Assembly: GCF_018069565.1 (NCBI RefSeq)
Contig: NZ_JAGPNL010000010.1
Span: forward strand, 222,251 to 286,250
DNA: 64,000 bases
Source: Streptomyces tagetis
GTDB taxonomy: Bacteria > Actinomycetota > Actinomycetes > Streptomycetales > Streptomycetaceae
Direction: 5' to 3'
Shown: piece by piece, positions 10,039-17,983 of the stretch
Layout: each line of letters begins with the position of its first letter
Numbering within the stretch: the stretch's first letter is position 1
Program-made: the position numbers and the translations under genes
The notes under the pieces: model-generated
Database searches by the model: none
What the model saw: only the letters and a program-made list of their open reading frames with translations
What the model was told of the DNA's origin: nothing

Positions 10039-10103
10039 GCGAGCGGCCCCCTTTCAGACGGCGGAAACCTTGGGTCACTGTGATGGTATCCGCAGCCGGG
10101 CAC

Positions 10104-10132
10104 GGGACCGGCATCCGGTCGTCGCCGGTCCC
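10104..10132 (-). promoter_or_regulatory. Inverted repeat in the trpC leader
   Basis: Perfect 9-base arms (10104-10112 and 10124-10132) with an 11-base loop between the DUF2752 gene and trpC. It could be a terminator for the upstream gene or a leader structure of trpC. I see no Trp-rich leader peptide beside it. Confidence 0.45.
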
Positions 10133-10156
10133 ACTACCTGGACGTTCCCCAAATGA

Positions 10157-10717
10157 TCAAGGCAGCAGCCGGCCACCGAAGGGCAGGTTCCGGACAACAC
10201 CGAAGACCAGCAGCAACGTGCCCAGGGTCCACAGGTGCGCCGGACCGAGCGCGATCCGGAACGGGCGTCCGCGCACCGCGCGGATCACCCAGACGGTCCA
10301 CAGCACGGCGAAGCCGGCGTAGGCGAGGACGGCGAGCGCGTTGGCGTGCAGGGCGGTCACGAGGTCGCCGTGGACGACGGCGTGGGCGCTGCGCAGGCCG
10401 CCGCAGCCGGGGCAGTAGATCCCGGTCACCCGGAGCAGGGGGCAGACGGGGTAGTGGCCGGGTTCGTTGGGGTCGACGGCGCCCACGTAGGCGAAGGCGC
10501 CGACGACGGCGGCGAGCACCCCGGCCGGTACGGCCGCCCGGGAGACGGCGCCGCGCGGGCCCCGGCGCGGGGCGTGGCCCGGGTGGCCCCGGTGGCCGGG
10601 GTGGTCCGGCGGGAGGGCGGGGCGCGGCGGGGCCTCGGCCCCGGGGTGCGGCGGGGCCCCGGGGTGCGGCGGGGCGGCGGTCGGGTGCTGCGCCGGCGTG
10701 CGGCTCTCGGCGTCCAC
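10157..10717 (-). CDS. DUF2752 family membrane protein
   Basis: About 186 residues from a GTG at 10717; an in-frame GTG at 10798 would add 27 low-complexity residues. A Pro/His-rich N-terminus precedes three membrane segments. The DUF2752 signature CPLLRVTGIYCPGCGGLRS (Cys-x2-Cys-Gly-Gly-Leu-Arg) is intact and might bind metal or carry redox thiols. The function of the family is not known to me. It lies between the trp-linked HGxxPAAW gene and trpC, all on one strand, so it may share their regulation. Confidence 0.8.
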   Translation of the reverse strand: MDAESRTPAQHPTAAPPHPGAPPHPGAEAPPRPALPPDHPGHRGHPGHAPRRGPRGAVSRAAVPAGVLAAVVGAFAYVGAVDPNEPGHYPVCPLLRVTGIYCPGCGGLRSAHAVVHGDLVTALHANALAVLAYAGFAVLWTVWVIRAVRGRPFRIALGPAHLWTLGTLLLVFGVVRNLPFGGRLLP

Positions 10718-10801
10718 GCCCGCATTCTGCCCGGCACGCTCCCCGGGCGCATCCGAGGGGCGCCCGTCCGCGGGGGTCAGGGCGGGCGGGGCGGACACGT
10801 G

Positions 10802-10839
10802 AGGGGCGGTCCCGGCACCGTGACGGCCGGTCCGCCCCT
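10802..10839 (-). terminator. Hairpin after the HGxxPAAW gene
   Basis: Outer 8-base arms (AGGGGCGG and CCGCCCCT) and inner 5-base arms (CCGGC and GCCGG) form an interrupted stem about 33 bases beyond the stop at 10872. No T-run. Confidence 0.5.
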
Positions 10840-10871
10840 TCGGGTCCCGCGGGGTCGCCCGCGCGTGGGGG

Positions 10872-11114
10872 TCAGCTCTTGGCGCCGGCCGGCTCGGCGG
10901 GGCGGTTCGCCGGGTGCTCGTGCTTCTGCTGGCCGAGACCCATCATCCGCATGATGCCGCCCACGACGGCGCCGAGGAGCACGATGCCCATGCTGACCCA
11001 GAAGCCCACCGGCTCGGCCATCACCATGAACATGCCCGCGACGCAGAACCCGATGAAGGCGATGATGACACCGGTCCAGGCGGCCGGGGTGTGACCGTGG
11101 CTGCTGCCCGCCAT
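10872..11114 (-). CDS. HGxxPAAW family small membrane protein
   Basis: 80 residues. The N-terminus MAGSSHGHTPAAWTG contains the defining HGxxPAAW motif, followed by two membrane helices (about 16-36 and 41-62) and a short polar tail. The ATG at 11114 has GAGGAG seven bases upstream; longer in-frame starts have no ribosome site. The family is conserved in actinobacterial trp loci, but its function is unknown. It follows the Trp-associated membrane protein, consistent with a role near tryptophan metabolism or transport (inference). Confidence 0.85.
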   Translation of the reverse strand: MAGSSHGHTPAAWTGVIIAFIGFCVAGMFMVMAEPVGFWVSMGIVLLGAVVGGIMRMMGLGQQKHEHPANRPAEPAGAKS

Positions 11115-11364
11115 TGCTTGCTCCTCGTTGCTGTGTGCCTGTCTGAGCAGGATGCTCGTGCCCATTGTCCCGCACCGGCGCGCGCGCCGTGAGCGGGGGT
11201 GCTCCTCCGCGCGCCCCGGCCCGGCACGGGCTCTCCGGGCACGGGCGGGCCGTACGCGAGCCCCGGGCACGCGGGTGGCCCACCCCGGGGCCCCCGGCCC
11301 GGCGCACGGGCGGTGGCGCGGGCCCGGCGCGAGGCGGCGTGTGCGGGCGTGGGGCGTACGGGGT

Positions 11365-12006
11365 TCAGGCGCCGGTCGGGTCCTCGCCCCGGTCGAGCGC
11401 CTTCCACAGGTCCTCGGGGCGGTCCGGGTCGACGCGGGGGGCGGTGCGCCGGGGCCGGGCGGTGCCGCCGCGCTCGTAGCGGCCGGACATGGCGGGCCAC
11501 AGCCGGCCGTAGCGCAGCGCGAGCAGCCCGGCGAGGAGCAGCAGGACGCCGCCGACGGCGGCGGCGTAGGGCCAGGCGGTGTGGGTGAGGGCGTCGACGG
11601 TGGCGGAGGTGTCGCCGGCGGCCCGCGCGGCCTTCTCGTCGAGCGCGGAGGCGTCGGAGGCGCCGAGCAGGGCCGCGGCGATGGTGCCGGCGCCGGAGAG
11701 CGCGAGCAGCGTGGCGACGGCGAGGCGGCCGGCGCGGCGCACGGCGAAGACGGCGACGAGCGCGGCGAGGCCCACGACGGCGAGGGCGGCCGGGACGCCC
11801 GTGACGTCGCTGCCGCTGGCGGTCAGGGGGAAGGCGCCGCCGGCCACGGTGGCGGTGCCCTCCGACCACTTCTGCCGGGTGGCGAGCAGGGCGACGGCCG
11901 CGCCGAGCGCGCCGCTCAGCAGGGCGGCGGCGAGGCTCCGGCGCCCGCTGCGGGCGGGGGCGGCGGCGGGGGCGGGGGAAGGGGGTACGGCAGTCACGTA
12001 CTCCAC
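11365..12006 (-). CDS. Trp biosynthesis-associated membrane protein (TIGR02234 / Trp_oprn_chp)
   Basis: About 213 residues with four membrane segments. The extracytoplasmic loop after helix 1 contains ATRQKWSEG, and the C-terminal tail is basic and ends VDPDRPEDLWKALDRGEDPT. This is the pattern of the actinobacterial family always found beside trpE and trpC. Start chosen at the GTG at 12006; a GTG at 11997 is equally possible, and neither has an ideal ribosome site. A strong hairpin (12017-12042) sits directly upstream, after trpE. No catalytic motif; a role in export or assembly is only a guess. Confidence 0.8.
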   Translation of the reverse strand: MEYVTAVPPSPAPAAAPARSGRRSLAAALLSGALGAAVALLATRQKWSEGTATVAGGAFPLTASGSDVTGVPAALAVVGLAALVAVFAVRRAGRLAVATLLALSGAGTIAAALLGASDASALDEKAARAAGDTSATVDALTHTAWPYAAAVGGVLLLLAGLLALRYGRLWPAMSGRYERGGTARPRRTAPRVDPDRPEDLWKALDRGEDPTGA

Positions 12007-12016
12007 TATCACCCGG

Positions 12017-12042
12017 ACCCCGGGTGCGGCGGCACCCGGGGT
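12017..12042 (-). terminator. Hairpin between trpE and the Trp-associated membrane gene
   Basis: Perfect 11-base arms (12017-12027 and 12032-12042) around a 4-base loop, 26 bases after the trpE stop and 10 bases before the next GTG. A second small stem (12052-12058 with 12064-12070) overlaps the trpE stop codon. Together they look like a terminator or attenuator. Confidence 0.6.
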
Positions 12043-12068
12043 TCCGTGGGAAGGGCGTGAGAAACGCC

Positions 12069-13559
12069 CTATCGACCGAGCCGGTTGGCCATGTGCACCG
12101 CCCGGAGCACCGCCGCGGCCTTGTTGCGGCACTCGGTGTCCTCGGCGACCGGGTCGGAGTCGGCGACGACGCCGGCGCCCGCCTGGACGTAGGCGGTGCC
12201 GTCGCGCAGCAGCGCGGTGCGGATGGCGATGGCCGTGTCGGAGTCGCCGGCGAAGTCGAGGTAGCCGACGCAGCCGCCGTACAGGCCGCGCCGGGCCGGT
12301 TCGAGTTCGTCGATGATCTGCAGGGCACGCGGCTTGGGGGCGCCGGAGAGGGTGCCGGCCGGGAAGCAGGCGGTGAGGACGTCGAAGGCGGTCCGTCCCT
12401 CGGCCACCCGTCCGGTGACCGTGGAGACGATGTGCATGACGTGCGAGTACCGCTCGATGGACATGAAGTCGACGACCTCGACCGAGCCGGGCTCGCAGAC
12501 CCGCCCCAGGTCGTTGCGGCCCAGGTCGACGAGCATGAGGTGCTCGGCGCGCTCCTTGGGGTCGGCGAGGAGTTCGTCGGCGAGGGCCTGGTCCTCCTGC
12601 GGGGTGGCGCCGCGGTGCCGGGTGCCGGCGATGGGGTGGACCATGGCCCGTCCGTCCTCGACCTTGACCAGGGCCTCGGGCGAGGAGCCGACGACGTCGA
12701 AGCCGTCGAAGCGGAACAGGTACATGTACGGGGACGGGTTGGTGGCGCGCAGCACCCGGTAGACGTCGAGGGCGCTCGCCGTGCACGGGGTCTCGAACCG
12801 CTGGGAGGGGACGACCTGGAACGCCTCTCCGGCGCGGATGCGCTCCTTGATGTCCTCGACGGCCGCCTGGAAGTCGCTGCCGCCCCAGCGGGCGGTGTAC
12901 TCGGGCAGTTCGGAGGGCGGCAGCGCGGCCGGGGGCTGGGCGACGGCGCGGGTGAGGTCGGCCTCCATGGCGTCCAGGCGGGCCACGGCGTCGGCGTACG
13001 CCTCGTCGACGCCGGTGGACAGGTCGTTGTGGTTGATCGCGTTGGCGATCAGCAGGACCGAGCCCTCCCAGTGGTCCATGACGGCGAGGTCGCTGGTGAG
13101 CAGCATGGTCAGCTCGGGCAGGCGCAGGTCGTCCCGCCCCCCGGGGCCGACCTTCTCCAGGCGGCGCACGATGTCGTAGCCGAGGTAGCCGACCATGCCG
13201 CCGGTGAAGGGCGGCAGGCCGAGGTCGTGGGCGAGGTCGCGCGGGGTGTGCAGGGCCTCGACGGTCGCCCGCAGCGCGGCGAGCGGATCGCCGCCGACGG
13301 GAATGCCGACGGGCGGGGTGCCCTGCCAATGGGCCTGTCCGTCCCGTTCGGTGAGGGTGGCGGCGCTGCGGACGCCGACGAAGGAGTACCGGGACCAGGT
13401 GTCACCGTTCTCCGCGGACTCCAGAAGGAAGGTGCCGGGGCGTTCGGCGGCGAGCTTGCGGTAGAGCGCGACCGGCGTGTCGCCGTCGGCGAGGAGCTTG
13501 CGGGTGACCGGGACGACCCGGCGGTCGCCGGCGAGCTTGCGGAAGGTGTCGAGGTCCAT
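12069..13559 (-). CDS. trpE: Anthranilate synthase component I
   Basis: 496 residues. Converts chorismate to anthranilate with ammonia from the glutamine amidotransferase TrpG, which is not in this window. The N-terminal feedback domain has LLESAENG, the expected tryptophan-binding loop. The chorismate-binding core has the conserved runs PIAGTRHRG, DLGRNDLGRV, SHVMHIVSTVTG and TLSGAPKPRA. The start lies 11 bases after the hisI stop, so hisI and trpE are probably cotranscribed. Not fused to TrpG. Confidence 0.97.
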   Translation of the reverse strand: MDLDTFRKLAGDRRVVPVTRKLLADGDTPVALYRKLAAERPGTFLLESAENGDTWSRYSFVGVRSAATLTERDGQAHWQGTPPVGIPVGGDPLAALRATVEALHTPRDLAHDLGLPPFTGGMVGYLGYDIVRRLEKVGPGGRDDLRLPELTMLLTSDLAVMDHWEGSVLLIANAINHNDLSTGVDEAYADAVARLDAMEADLTRAVAQPPAALPPSELPEYTARWGGSDFQAAVEDIKERIRAGEAFQVVPSQRFETPCTASALDVYRVLRATNPSPYMYLFRFDGFDVVGSSPEALVKVEDGRAMVHPIAGTRHRGATPQEDQALADELLADPKERAEHLMLVDLGRNDLGRVCEPGSVEVVDFMSIERYSHVMHIVSTVTGRVAEGRTAFDVLTACFPAGTLSGAPKPRALQIIDELEPARRGLYGGCVGYLDFAGDSDTAIAIRTALLRDGTAYVQAGAGVVADSDPVAEDTECRNKAAAVLRAVHMANRLGR

Positions 13560-13570
13560 GACGGCCGACC

Positions 13571-13984
13571 CTACTGATCCGCCGCGGCGGGACCGGCGTG
13601 CGCGCCGCCGGCCGTCCGGGCGTCGAGGAGCACGTCGGCGTCGAAGCAGGTGCGGGCGCCGGTGTGGCAGGCGGCGCCGACCTGGTCGACCCGGACCAGG
13701 ACGGTGTCCGCGTCGCAGTCCAGGGCGACGGACTTCACCCACTGGACGTGCCCGGAGGTGTCGCCCTTGACCCAGTACTCCGCGCGGCTGCGCGACCAGT
13801 AGGTGCAGCGGCCCGTGGTCAGCGTGCGGTGCAGGGCCTCGTCGTCCATCCAGCCGAGCATGAGCACCTCGCCGGTGTCGTACTGCTGGGCGATGGCGGG
13901 CAGGAGGCCGTCGGGGCTGCGCCTCAGGCGCGCGGCGATCTCCGGGTCGAGCGGGCTGGGCCGCCGGGGGGAGCTGCTGGTCAT
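13571..13984 (-). CDS. hisI: Phosphoribosyl-AMP cyclohydrolase
   Basis: 137 residues. Opens the adenine ring of PR-AMP in the third step of histidine synthesis. Zinc and magnesium ligands are visible in ALDCDADT and ACHTGARTCF, and YWSRSRAEYWVKG is the substrate region. It lacks the HisE (PR-ATP pyrophosphatase) domain that is fused in some bacteria. It sits with trpE about 2 kb from the main his operon, a separation I recall from S. coelicolor too. ATG at 13984 has only a weak ribosome site. Confidence 0.95.
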   Translation of the reverse strand: MTSSSPRRPSPLDPEIAARLRRSPDGLLPAIAQQYDTGEVLMLGWMDDEALHRTLTTGRCTYWSRSRAEYWVKGDTSGHVQWVKSVALDCDADTVLVRVDQVGAACHTGARTCFDADVLLDARTAGGAHAGPAAADQ

Positions 13985-14065
13985 GGGGCCATTGTGCCGC
14001 GCCCGGGGCGCGTGGCCCGGCACCGTCCACTGGGCGGACCCGGGCGGCGGTCGTAGTCTGGGCCC

Positions 14066-14701
14066 ATGTCGACTTTCGCCAAGCGTGAACGCCTTCTGCT
14101 GGCCGACCTGTTGGAGACGGCGGGTCCGGACGCCCCGACGCTGTGCGAGGGCTGGCGGACGCTGGATCTCGCCGTGCACGTGGTGGTGCGCGAGCGGCGG
14201 CCCGACGCGGCGGGCGGTGCCCTGGTCAAGCCGCTGGCCGCCCGGCTGGACCGGGTGAGCGAGGAGTACCGGGCGCGGCCGTACGCGGAGCTGATCCGGC
14301 TGATCCGCAGCGGTCCGCCGCGGTTCTCGCCGTTCTCGCTCAAGCAGGTCGACGAGGCGGCGAACACCGTGGAGTTCTACGTCCACGCCGAGGACGTGCG
14401 CCGGGCGCAGCCGCAGTGGTCGCCGCGCGAGCTGGACCCGGTCTTCCAGGACGCGCTGTGGTCGCGGCTGGAGAAGGTGGCGCGGCTGATGGGCCGTGGC
14501 ATCCCGACGGGGCTGGTGCTGCGCCGCCCGAACGGCCAGACGGCCGTCGCCCATCGCGGCACGCCGGTGGTGACGGCGACCGGCGAGCCGTCCGAGCTGC
14601 TGCTCTTCTCCTCCGGGCGGCAGAGCGCGGCGACGGTGGAGCTGGCGGGCGACGAGGAGGCGATCGCCCGGCTGCGGGAGACGAGACAACTCGGCATCTG
14701 A
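14066..14701 (+). CDS. TIGR03085 family metal-binding protein (DinB-like fold)
   Basis: 211 residues. The opening (KRERLLLADLLE and TLCEGWRTLDLAVHVVVRER) is the mycothiol-dependent maleylpyruvate isomerase/DinB-like four-helix pattern, in which the first His would be a metal ligand. The C-terminal half (GRGIPTGLVLRRPNGQ and ELLLFSSGRQ) matches the TIGR03085 subfamily. It may act on mycothiol conjugates, but the substrate is unknown. It is transcribed away from hisI and converges on the MFS gene with a 10-base gap. Confidence 0.75.
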   Translation: MSTFAKRERLLLADLLETAGPDAPTLCEGWRTLDLAVHVVVRERRPDAAGGALVKPLAARLDRVSEEYRARPYAELIRLIRSGPPRFSPFSLKQVDEAANTVEFYVHAEDVRRAQPQWSPRELDPVFQDALWSRLEKVARLMGRGIPTGLVLRRPNGQTAVAHRGTPVVTATGEPSELLLFSSGRQSAATVELAGDEEAIARLRETRQLGI

Positions 14702-14711
14702 CGGGCGGGCC

Positions 14712-15989
14712 CTACCCCGGCAGTTCGGCCCGGCGCAGGGCCGGGGCGCACAGGACGACGACGCCGCCGAGCCCGCAGACCGCGGCGCTGACGGCGAAGA
14801 CCGGGCCGGTGCCCCACAGGCCGATGGCGGCGGCGGAGACCGGCATGCCCAGCGGGGCGACGCCCAGGCTGACGATGCCGCCGACCGCGGTGACGCGTCC
14901 CAGGTAGGCCGGGTCCGACTGGGTCTGGAGCAGGGCCCCGCAGAGCGCGCCGCTGAGCCCGGCGAGCAGGCCGACCAGGAGCGCGGTGCCGACGGCGAGG
15001 GGCAGGCCGGGAGCGTGGGCCAGCGCCCCGATGGCGACGGCGCCGGGGATGATCGCACCCGCGACGGCGTACCCGGCGCGGGGCACGCGCCCCCGGACGG
15101 TCAGCAGCAGGGCGGCGGCGCCCGCCCCGGCCCCGAAGCCGCCCAGCACCCAGCCCATGCCGAAGGCGCCCCAGCCGCGTTCGTCGGCGAGGAGGGCGAG
15201 CCCGACGCTGAGCGGGCCGGCGAAGCCGAGGTCGCCGAGGGCGATGGCCAGCATGAGCGGGCCGAGGATGCGGTGCCGGCGGACGTAGACCAGTCCGGCC
15301 CGCAGCTCCCGCCACGCGGAGCCGCCCTCGGGGGCCGCCACCCCGGCGGACCCGGCGTCGGCACCGGTCTCCGGGGGCGGCAGGGGGCGCGTCCGTACGG
15401 AGACCAGCAGCGGGACGGAGAGCGCGATCAGCAGCCCGGCGCAGGCGAAGGCCGCCGCCGCGCCGCCGGTCGCCACGGCGAGGCCGCCGAGCGGGGCGCC
15501 GACGACGGAGGCGAAGCGGACGGCGAGGCCGCGCATGCCCTGGACGCGGGCGAGTTGGTCCCTGCCGGTGATACGGGGCGGCAGCGCGCCGACGGCGGGC
15601 AGGAAGAGCGCGTCCACCGTGCCGAAGACGACCGCGAGCAGGGCGAGCAGCCACAGCCCCGGGTCGGTGGCCCAGAGCAGCGCGGCGACGGTGAGGACGG
15701 CCACGCAGCGCACGGCGTCGCTGCCGATGACGACCCGGCGCGGTCCCAGCCGGTCGACGATCACCCCGCCGCCGAGCATGAGCAGTGCCCGGGGCACCGC
15801 GCTCACCGCCATGACCAGTCCGGCCTGGGCCGGGCTGCCGTGGCGCACGGCGGCCCAGGCGAGGGCGAGGAAGAAGACGGTGTCGCCCAGCATGGAGGCG
15901 GTGTAGGCGGCGACCCAGCGCAGCACGTTGGCGTCGCGGTGGGCGGGCCGGGCGGCGGGGGCCGCCGGGGCGGTCAGCGTGTCCGGCAC
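14712..15989 (-). CDS. MFS transporter, drug/metabolite exporter type
   Basis: 425 residues with about 12 membrane helices. The loop between helices 2 and 3 reads GGGVIVDRLGPRRVVIGSD, the classic MFS motif A, with a long loop (GAPEGG-like, Pro/Gly rich) between the two halves. Substrate unknown; resemblance is to the enterobactin/macrolide exporter branch. The start is the GTG at 15989, preceded by GAGAGGA eight bases away. It lies behind the his operon terminator, so it should have its own promoter. Confidence 0.82.
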   Translation of the reverse strand: MPDTLTAPAAPAARPAHRDANVLRWVAAYTASMLGDTVFFLALAWAAVRHGSPAQAGLVMAVSAVPRALLMLGGGVIVDRLGPRRVVIGSDAVRCVAVLTVAALLWATDPGLWLLALLAVVFGTVDALFLPAVGALPPRITGRDQLARVQGMRGLAVRFASVVGAPLGGLAVATGGAAAAFACAGLLIALSVPLLVSVRTRPLPPPETGADAGSAGVAAPEGGSAWRELRAGLVYVRRHRILGPLMLAIALGDLGFAGPLSVGLALLADERGWGAFGMGWVLGGFGAGAGAAALLLTVRGRVPRAGYAVAGAIIPGAVAIGALAHAPGLPLAVGTALLVGLLAGLSGALCGALLQTQSDPAYLGRVTAVGGIVSLGVAPLGMPVSAAAIGLWGTGPVFAVSAAVCGLGGVVVLCAPALRRAELPG

Positions 15990-16050
15990 GGACGCGGTCC
16001 TCTCAGACACGGGGTGGGGGCGCGTACGGCGCACCCGTACGCGGCCGGAG

Positions 16051-16082
16051 CGGGCCCCGGCCGGTTCCGCGGCCGGGGCCCG
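16051..16082 (-). terminator. Terminator hairpin of the his operon
   Basis: Perfect 13-base arms (16051-16063 and 16070-16082) with a 6-base loop beginning 20 bases after the hisF stop. It separates the his operon from the MFS gene. Confidence 0.75.
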
Positions 16083-16102
16083 TGGTGCGGGCGGGGCAGG
16101 TC

Positions 16103-16858
16103 CTAGCGGACCGGGTGGCCCGCCTCGCGCAGGGCCTCCTTGACCTGGCCGATGCGCAGGTCGCCGAAGTGGAAGACGGAGGCGGCGAGGACCGCGTCCG
16201 CGCCCGCGGCGACCGCCGGCGCGAAGTCGGCGAGCCTGCCGGCGCCGCCGGAGGCGATGACCGGGACGGAGACGTGCTCGCGTACGGCCGCGATCATCTC
16301 CAGGTCGTAGCCGTCCTTGGTGCCGTCGGCGTCCATCGAGTTGAGCAGGATCTCGCCGGCGCCCAGTTCGGCGGCGCGGTGCGCCCACTCGACCGCGTCG
16401 ATGCCGGTGCCGCGGCGGCCTCCGTGGGTGGTCACCTCGAAGGTGCCCGCCTCGGTGCGCCGGGCGTCGACCGAGAGGACGAGGACCTGCCGGCCGAAGC
16501 GCTCGGCGATCTCGCGGATCAGGTCGGGGCGGCCGATGGCGGCCGTGTTGACGCCGACCTTGTCCGCGCCGGAGCGCAGCAGCCGGTCGACGTCGTCGGC
16601 GGTGCGCACGCCGCCGCCGACGGTGAGCGGGATGAAGACCTGCTCGGCGGTGCGGCGCACCACGTCGTAGGTGGTCTCGCGGTCGCCGGACGAGGCGGTG
16701 ATGTCCAGGAAGGTCAGCTCGTCGGCGCCCTCGGCGTCGTAGACCTTCGCCATCTCGACCGGGTCGCCCGCGTCGCGCAGGTTCTGGAAGTTGACCCCCT
16801 TGACGACCCGGCCGTTGTCGACGTCCAGGCAGGGGATGACTCGGACCGCCAGGGTCAT
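16103..16858 (-). CDS. hisF: Imidazole glycerol phosphate synthase subunit HisF
   Basis: 251-residue (beta/alpha)8 barrel cyclase that uses ammonia from HisH and PRFAR to make imidazole glycerol phosphate and AICAR. The acid-base aspartates appear in CLDVDNGRVVKG and VLSVDARR, and the phosphate sites in PLTVGGGVR and VIASGGAG. The ATG at 16858 overlaps the ridA stop (ATGA). Last gene of the his operon. Confidence 0.98.
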   Translation of the reverse strand: MTLAVRVIPCLDVDNGRVVKGVNFQNLRDAGDPVEMAKVYDAEGADELTFLDITASSGDRETTYDVVRRTAEQVFIPLTVGGGVRTADDVDRLLRSGADKVGVNTAAIGRPDLIREIAERFGRQVLVLSVDARRTEAGTFEVTTHGGRRGTGIDAVEWAHRAAELGAGEILLNSMDADGTKDGYDLEMIAAVREHVSVPVIASGGAGRLADFAPAVAAGADAVLAASVFHFGDLRIGQVKEALREAGHPVR

Positions 16859-17259
16859 GGGTTCACGGCTCCTCTGAATGCTTCGACTTCTACCGACACC
16901 AGGACCCGGGAGTCGACGAAGCCCTCCACGACCAGCAGGGTCGCGGCCGGGCGCACGGAGTCGAACAACTCCTTGTGGGCGCGGCCCACCTCGCCGACGT
17001 CGCGGGCGTGTGCCAGGTACAGGCGGGTCCGGATCACGGCCTCGATGCCGAGCCCGAACTCGCCGATCGCCTCGACGGCGGTGGCGAAGGCCACCTTGGT
17101 CTGCTCGTACGGGTCGCCCTCGCCGTAGAGCACGTCGCCCCGGAAGGCCGTGGTGCCGGCCACCAGGACGCGGTCGCCCGCCGCGACGGCGCGCGCGAAA
17201 CCGAAGGACTCCTCCCAGGGGCTCTGGCCCTGCACGCGCCGTACGGCCTCGGACGTCAT
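16855..17259 (-). CDS. RidA family (YjgF/YER057c/UK114) protein
   Basis: 134 residues with the RidA fold: SPWEESFGFARAVAAGD, VLVAGTTAF, an internal VIRTRLYLAHARD where the conserved Arg sits, and a C-terminal VSVEVEAF in place of the usual VEIEAIA. RidA proteins hydrolyse reactive enamine/imine intermediates of PLP enzymes. The gene is translationally coupled on both sides (ATGA overlaps with priA and hisF), so it is made with the histidine enzymes, one of which (HisC) is a PLP enzyme. Whether it keeps deaminase activity is not certain from sequence. Confidence 0.88.
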   Translation of the reverse strand: MTSEAVRRVQGQSPWEESFGFARAVAAGDRVLVAGTTAFRGDVLYGEGDPYEQTKVAFATAVEAIGEFGLGIEAVIRTRLYLAHARDVGEVGRAHKELFDSVRPAATLLVVEGFVDSRVLVSVEVEAFRGAVNP

Positions 17260-17981
17260 CGGGACACAGCCTCCAGGGCCTCTTCCAGGGTGAACGCCTT
17301 CGCGTACAGGGCCTTCCCGACGATGGCGCCCTCGACACCCAGGGGGACGAGCGCGGCGATGGCGCGCAGGTCGTCGAGGGAGGAGACGCCGCCGGAGGCG
17401 ACGACGGGGCGGTCGGTGGCCGCGCAGACGTTCTTCAGCAGCTCCAGGTTGGGGCCCTGGAGGGTGCCGTCCTTGGCGATGTCGGTGACGACGTAGCGGG
17501 CGCAGCCCTCCTTGTCGAGGCGCTCCAGCGTCTCGTAGAGGTCGCCGCCGTCGCGGGTCCAGCCGCGTCCGCGCAGGGTGGTGCCGCGCACGTCGAGGCC
17601 GACGGCGATCTTGTCGCCGTGCTCGGCGATGATCCGGGCGACCCACTCCGGGGTCTCCAGGGCGGCGGTGCCGAGGTTGACGCGGGTGCAGCCGGTGGCG
17701 AGGGCGGCGGCGAGGGTGTCGTCGTCGCGGATGCCGCCGGACAGCTCGACCTTGATGTCCATCGCCCGCGCGACCTCGGCGATCAGCTCGCGGTTGTCGC
17801 CGGTGCCGAAGGCGGCGTCCAGGTCGACGAGGTGCAGCCACTCGGCGCCGGAGCGCTGCCAGGCCAGGGCCGCGTCCAGCGGGGAGCCGTACGAGGTCTC
17901 GGTGCCGGACTCGCCGTGCACGAGGCGGACGGCCTGGCCGTCGCGGACGTCGACGGCGGGGAGGAGTTCGAGCGTGCTCAT
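17256..17981 (-). CDS. priA: Bifunctional HisA/TrpF isomerase PriA
   Basis: 241-residue barrel isomerase acting on both ProFAR (histidine) and PRA (tryptophan). It is assigned to PriA rather than plain HisA because actinobacteria such as S. coelicolor use PriA for both steps and no trpF is present near trpC or trpA here. Catalytic Asp in LLPAVDVRDGQAVRL; the second acid in AVGLDVRGTTLRGRGW, the flexible loop region; phosphate site VVASGGVSS. Two bases after hisH, and its stop overlaps the ridA start. Confidence 0.94.
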   Translation of the reverse strand: MSTLELLPAVDVRDGQAVRLVHGESGTETSYGSPLDAALAWQRSGAEWLHLVDLDAAFGTGDNRELIAEVARAMDIKVELSGGIRDDDTLAAALATGCTRVNLGTAALETPEWVARIIAEHGDKIAVGLDVRGTTLRGRGWTRDGGDLYETLERLDKEGCARYVVTDIAKDGTLQGPNLELLKNVCAATDRPVVASGGVSSLDDLRAIAALVPLGVEGAIVGKALYAKAFTLEEALEAVSR

Positions 17982-17983
17982 CT

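Noticed and set aside
10039..10160. Tryptophan attenuator leader peptide before trpC
   Set aside because: No short frame with clustered Trp codons was found.
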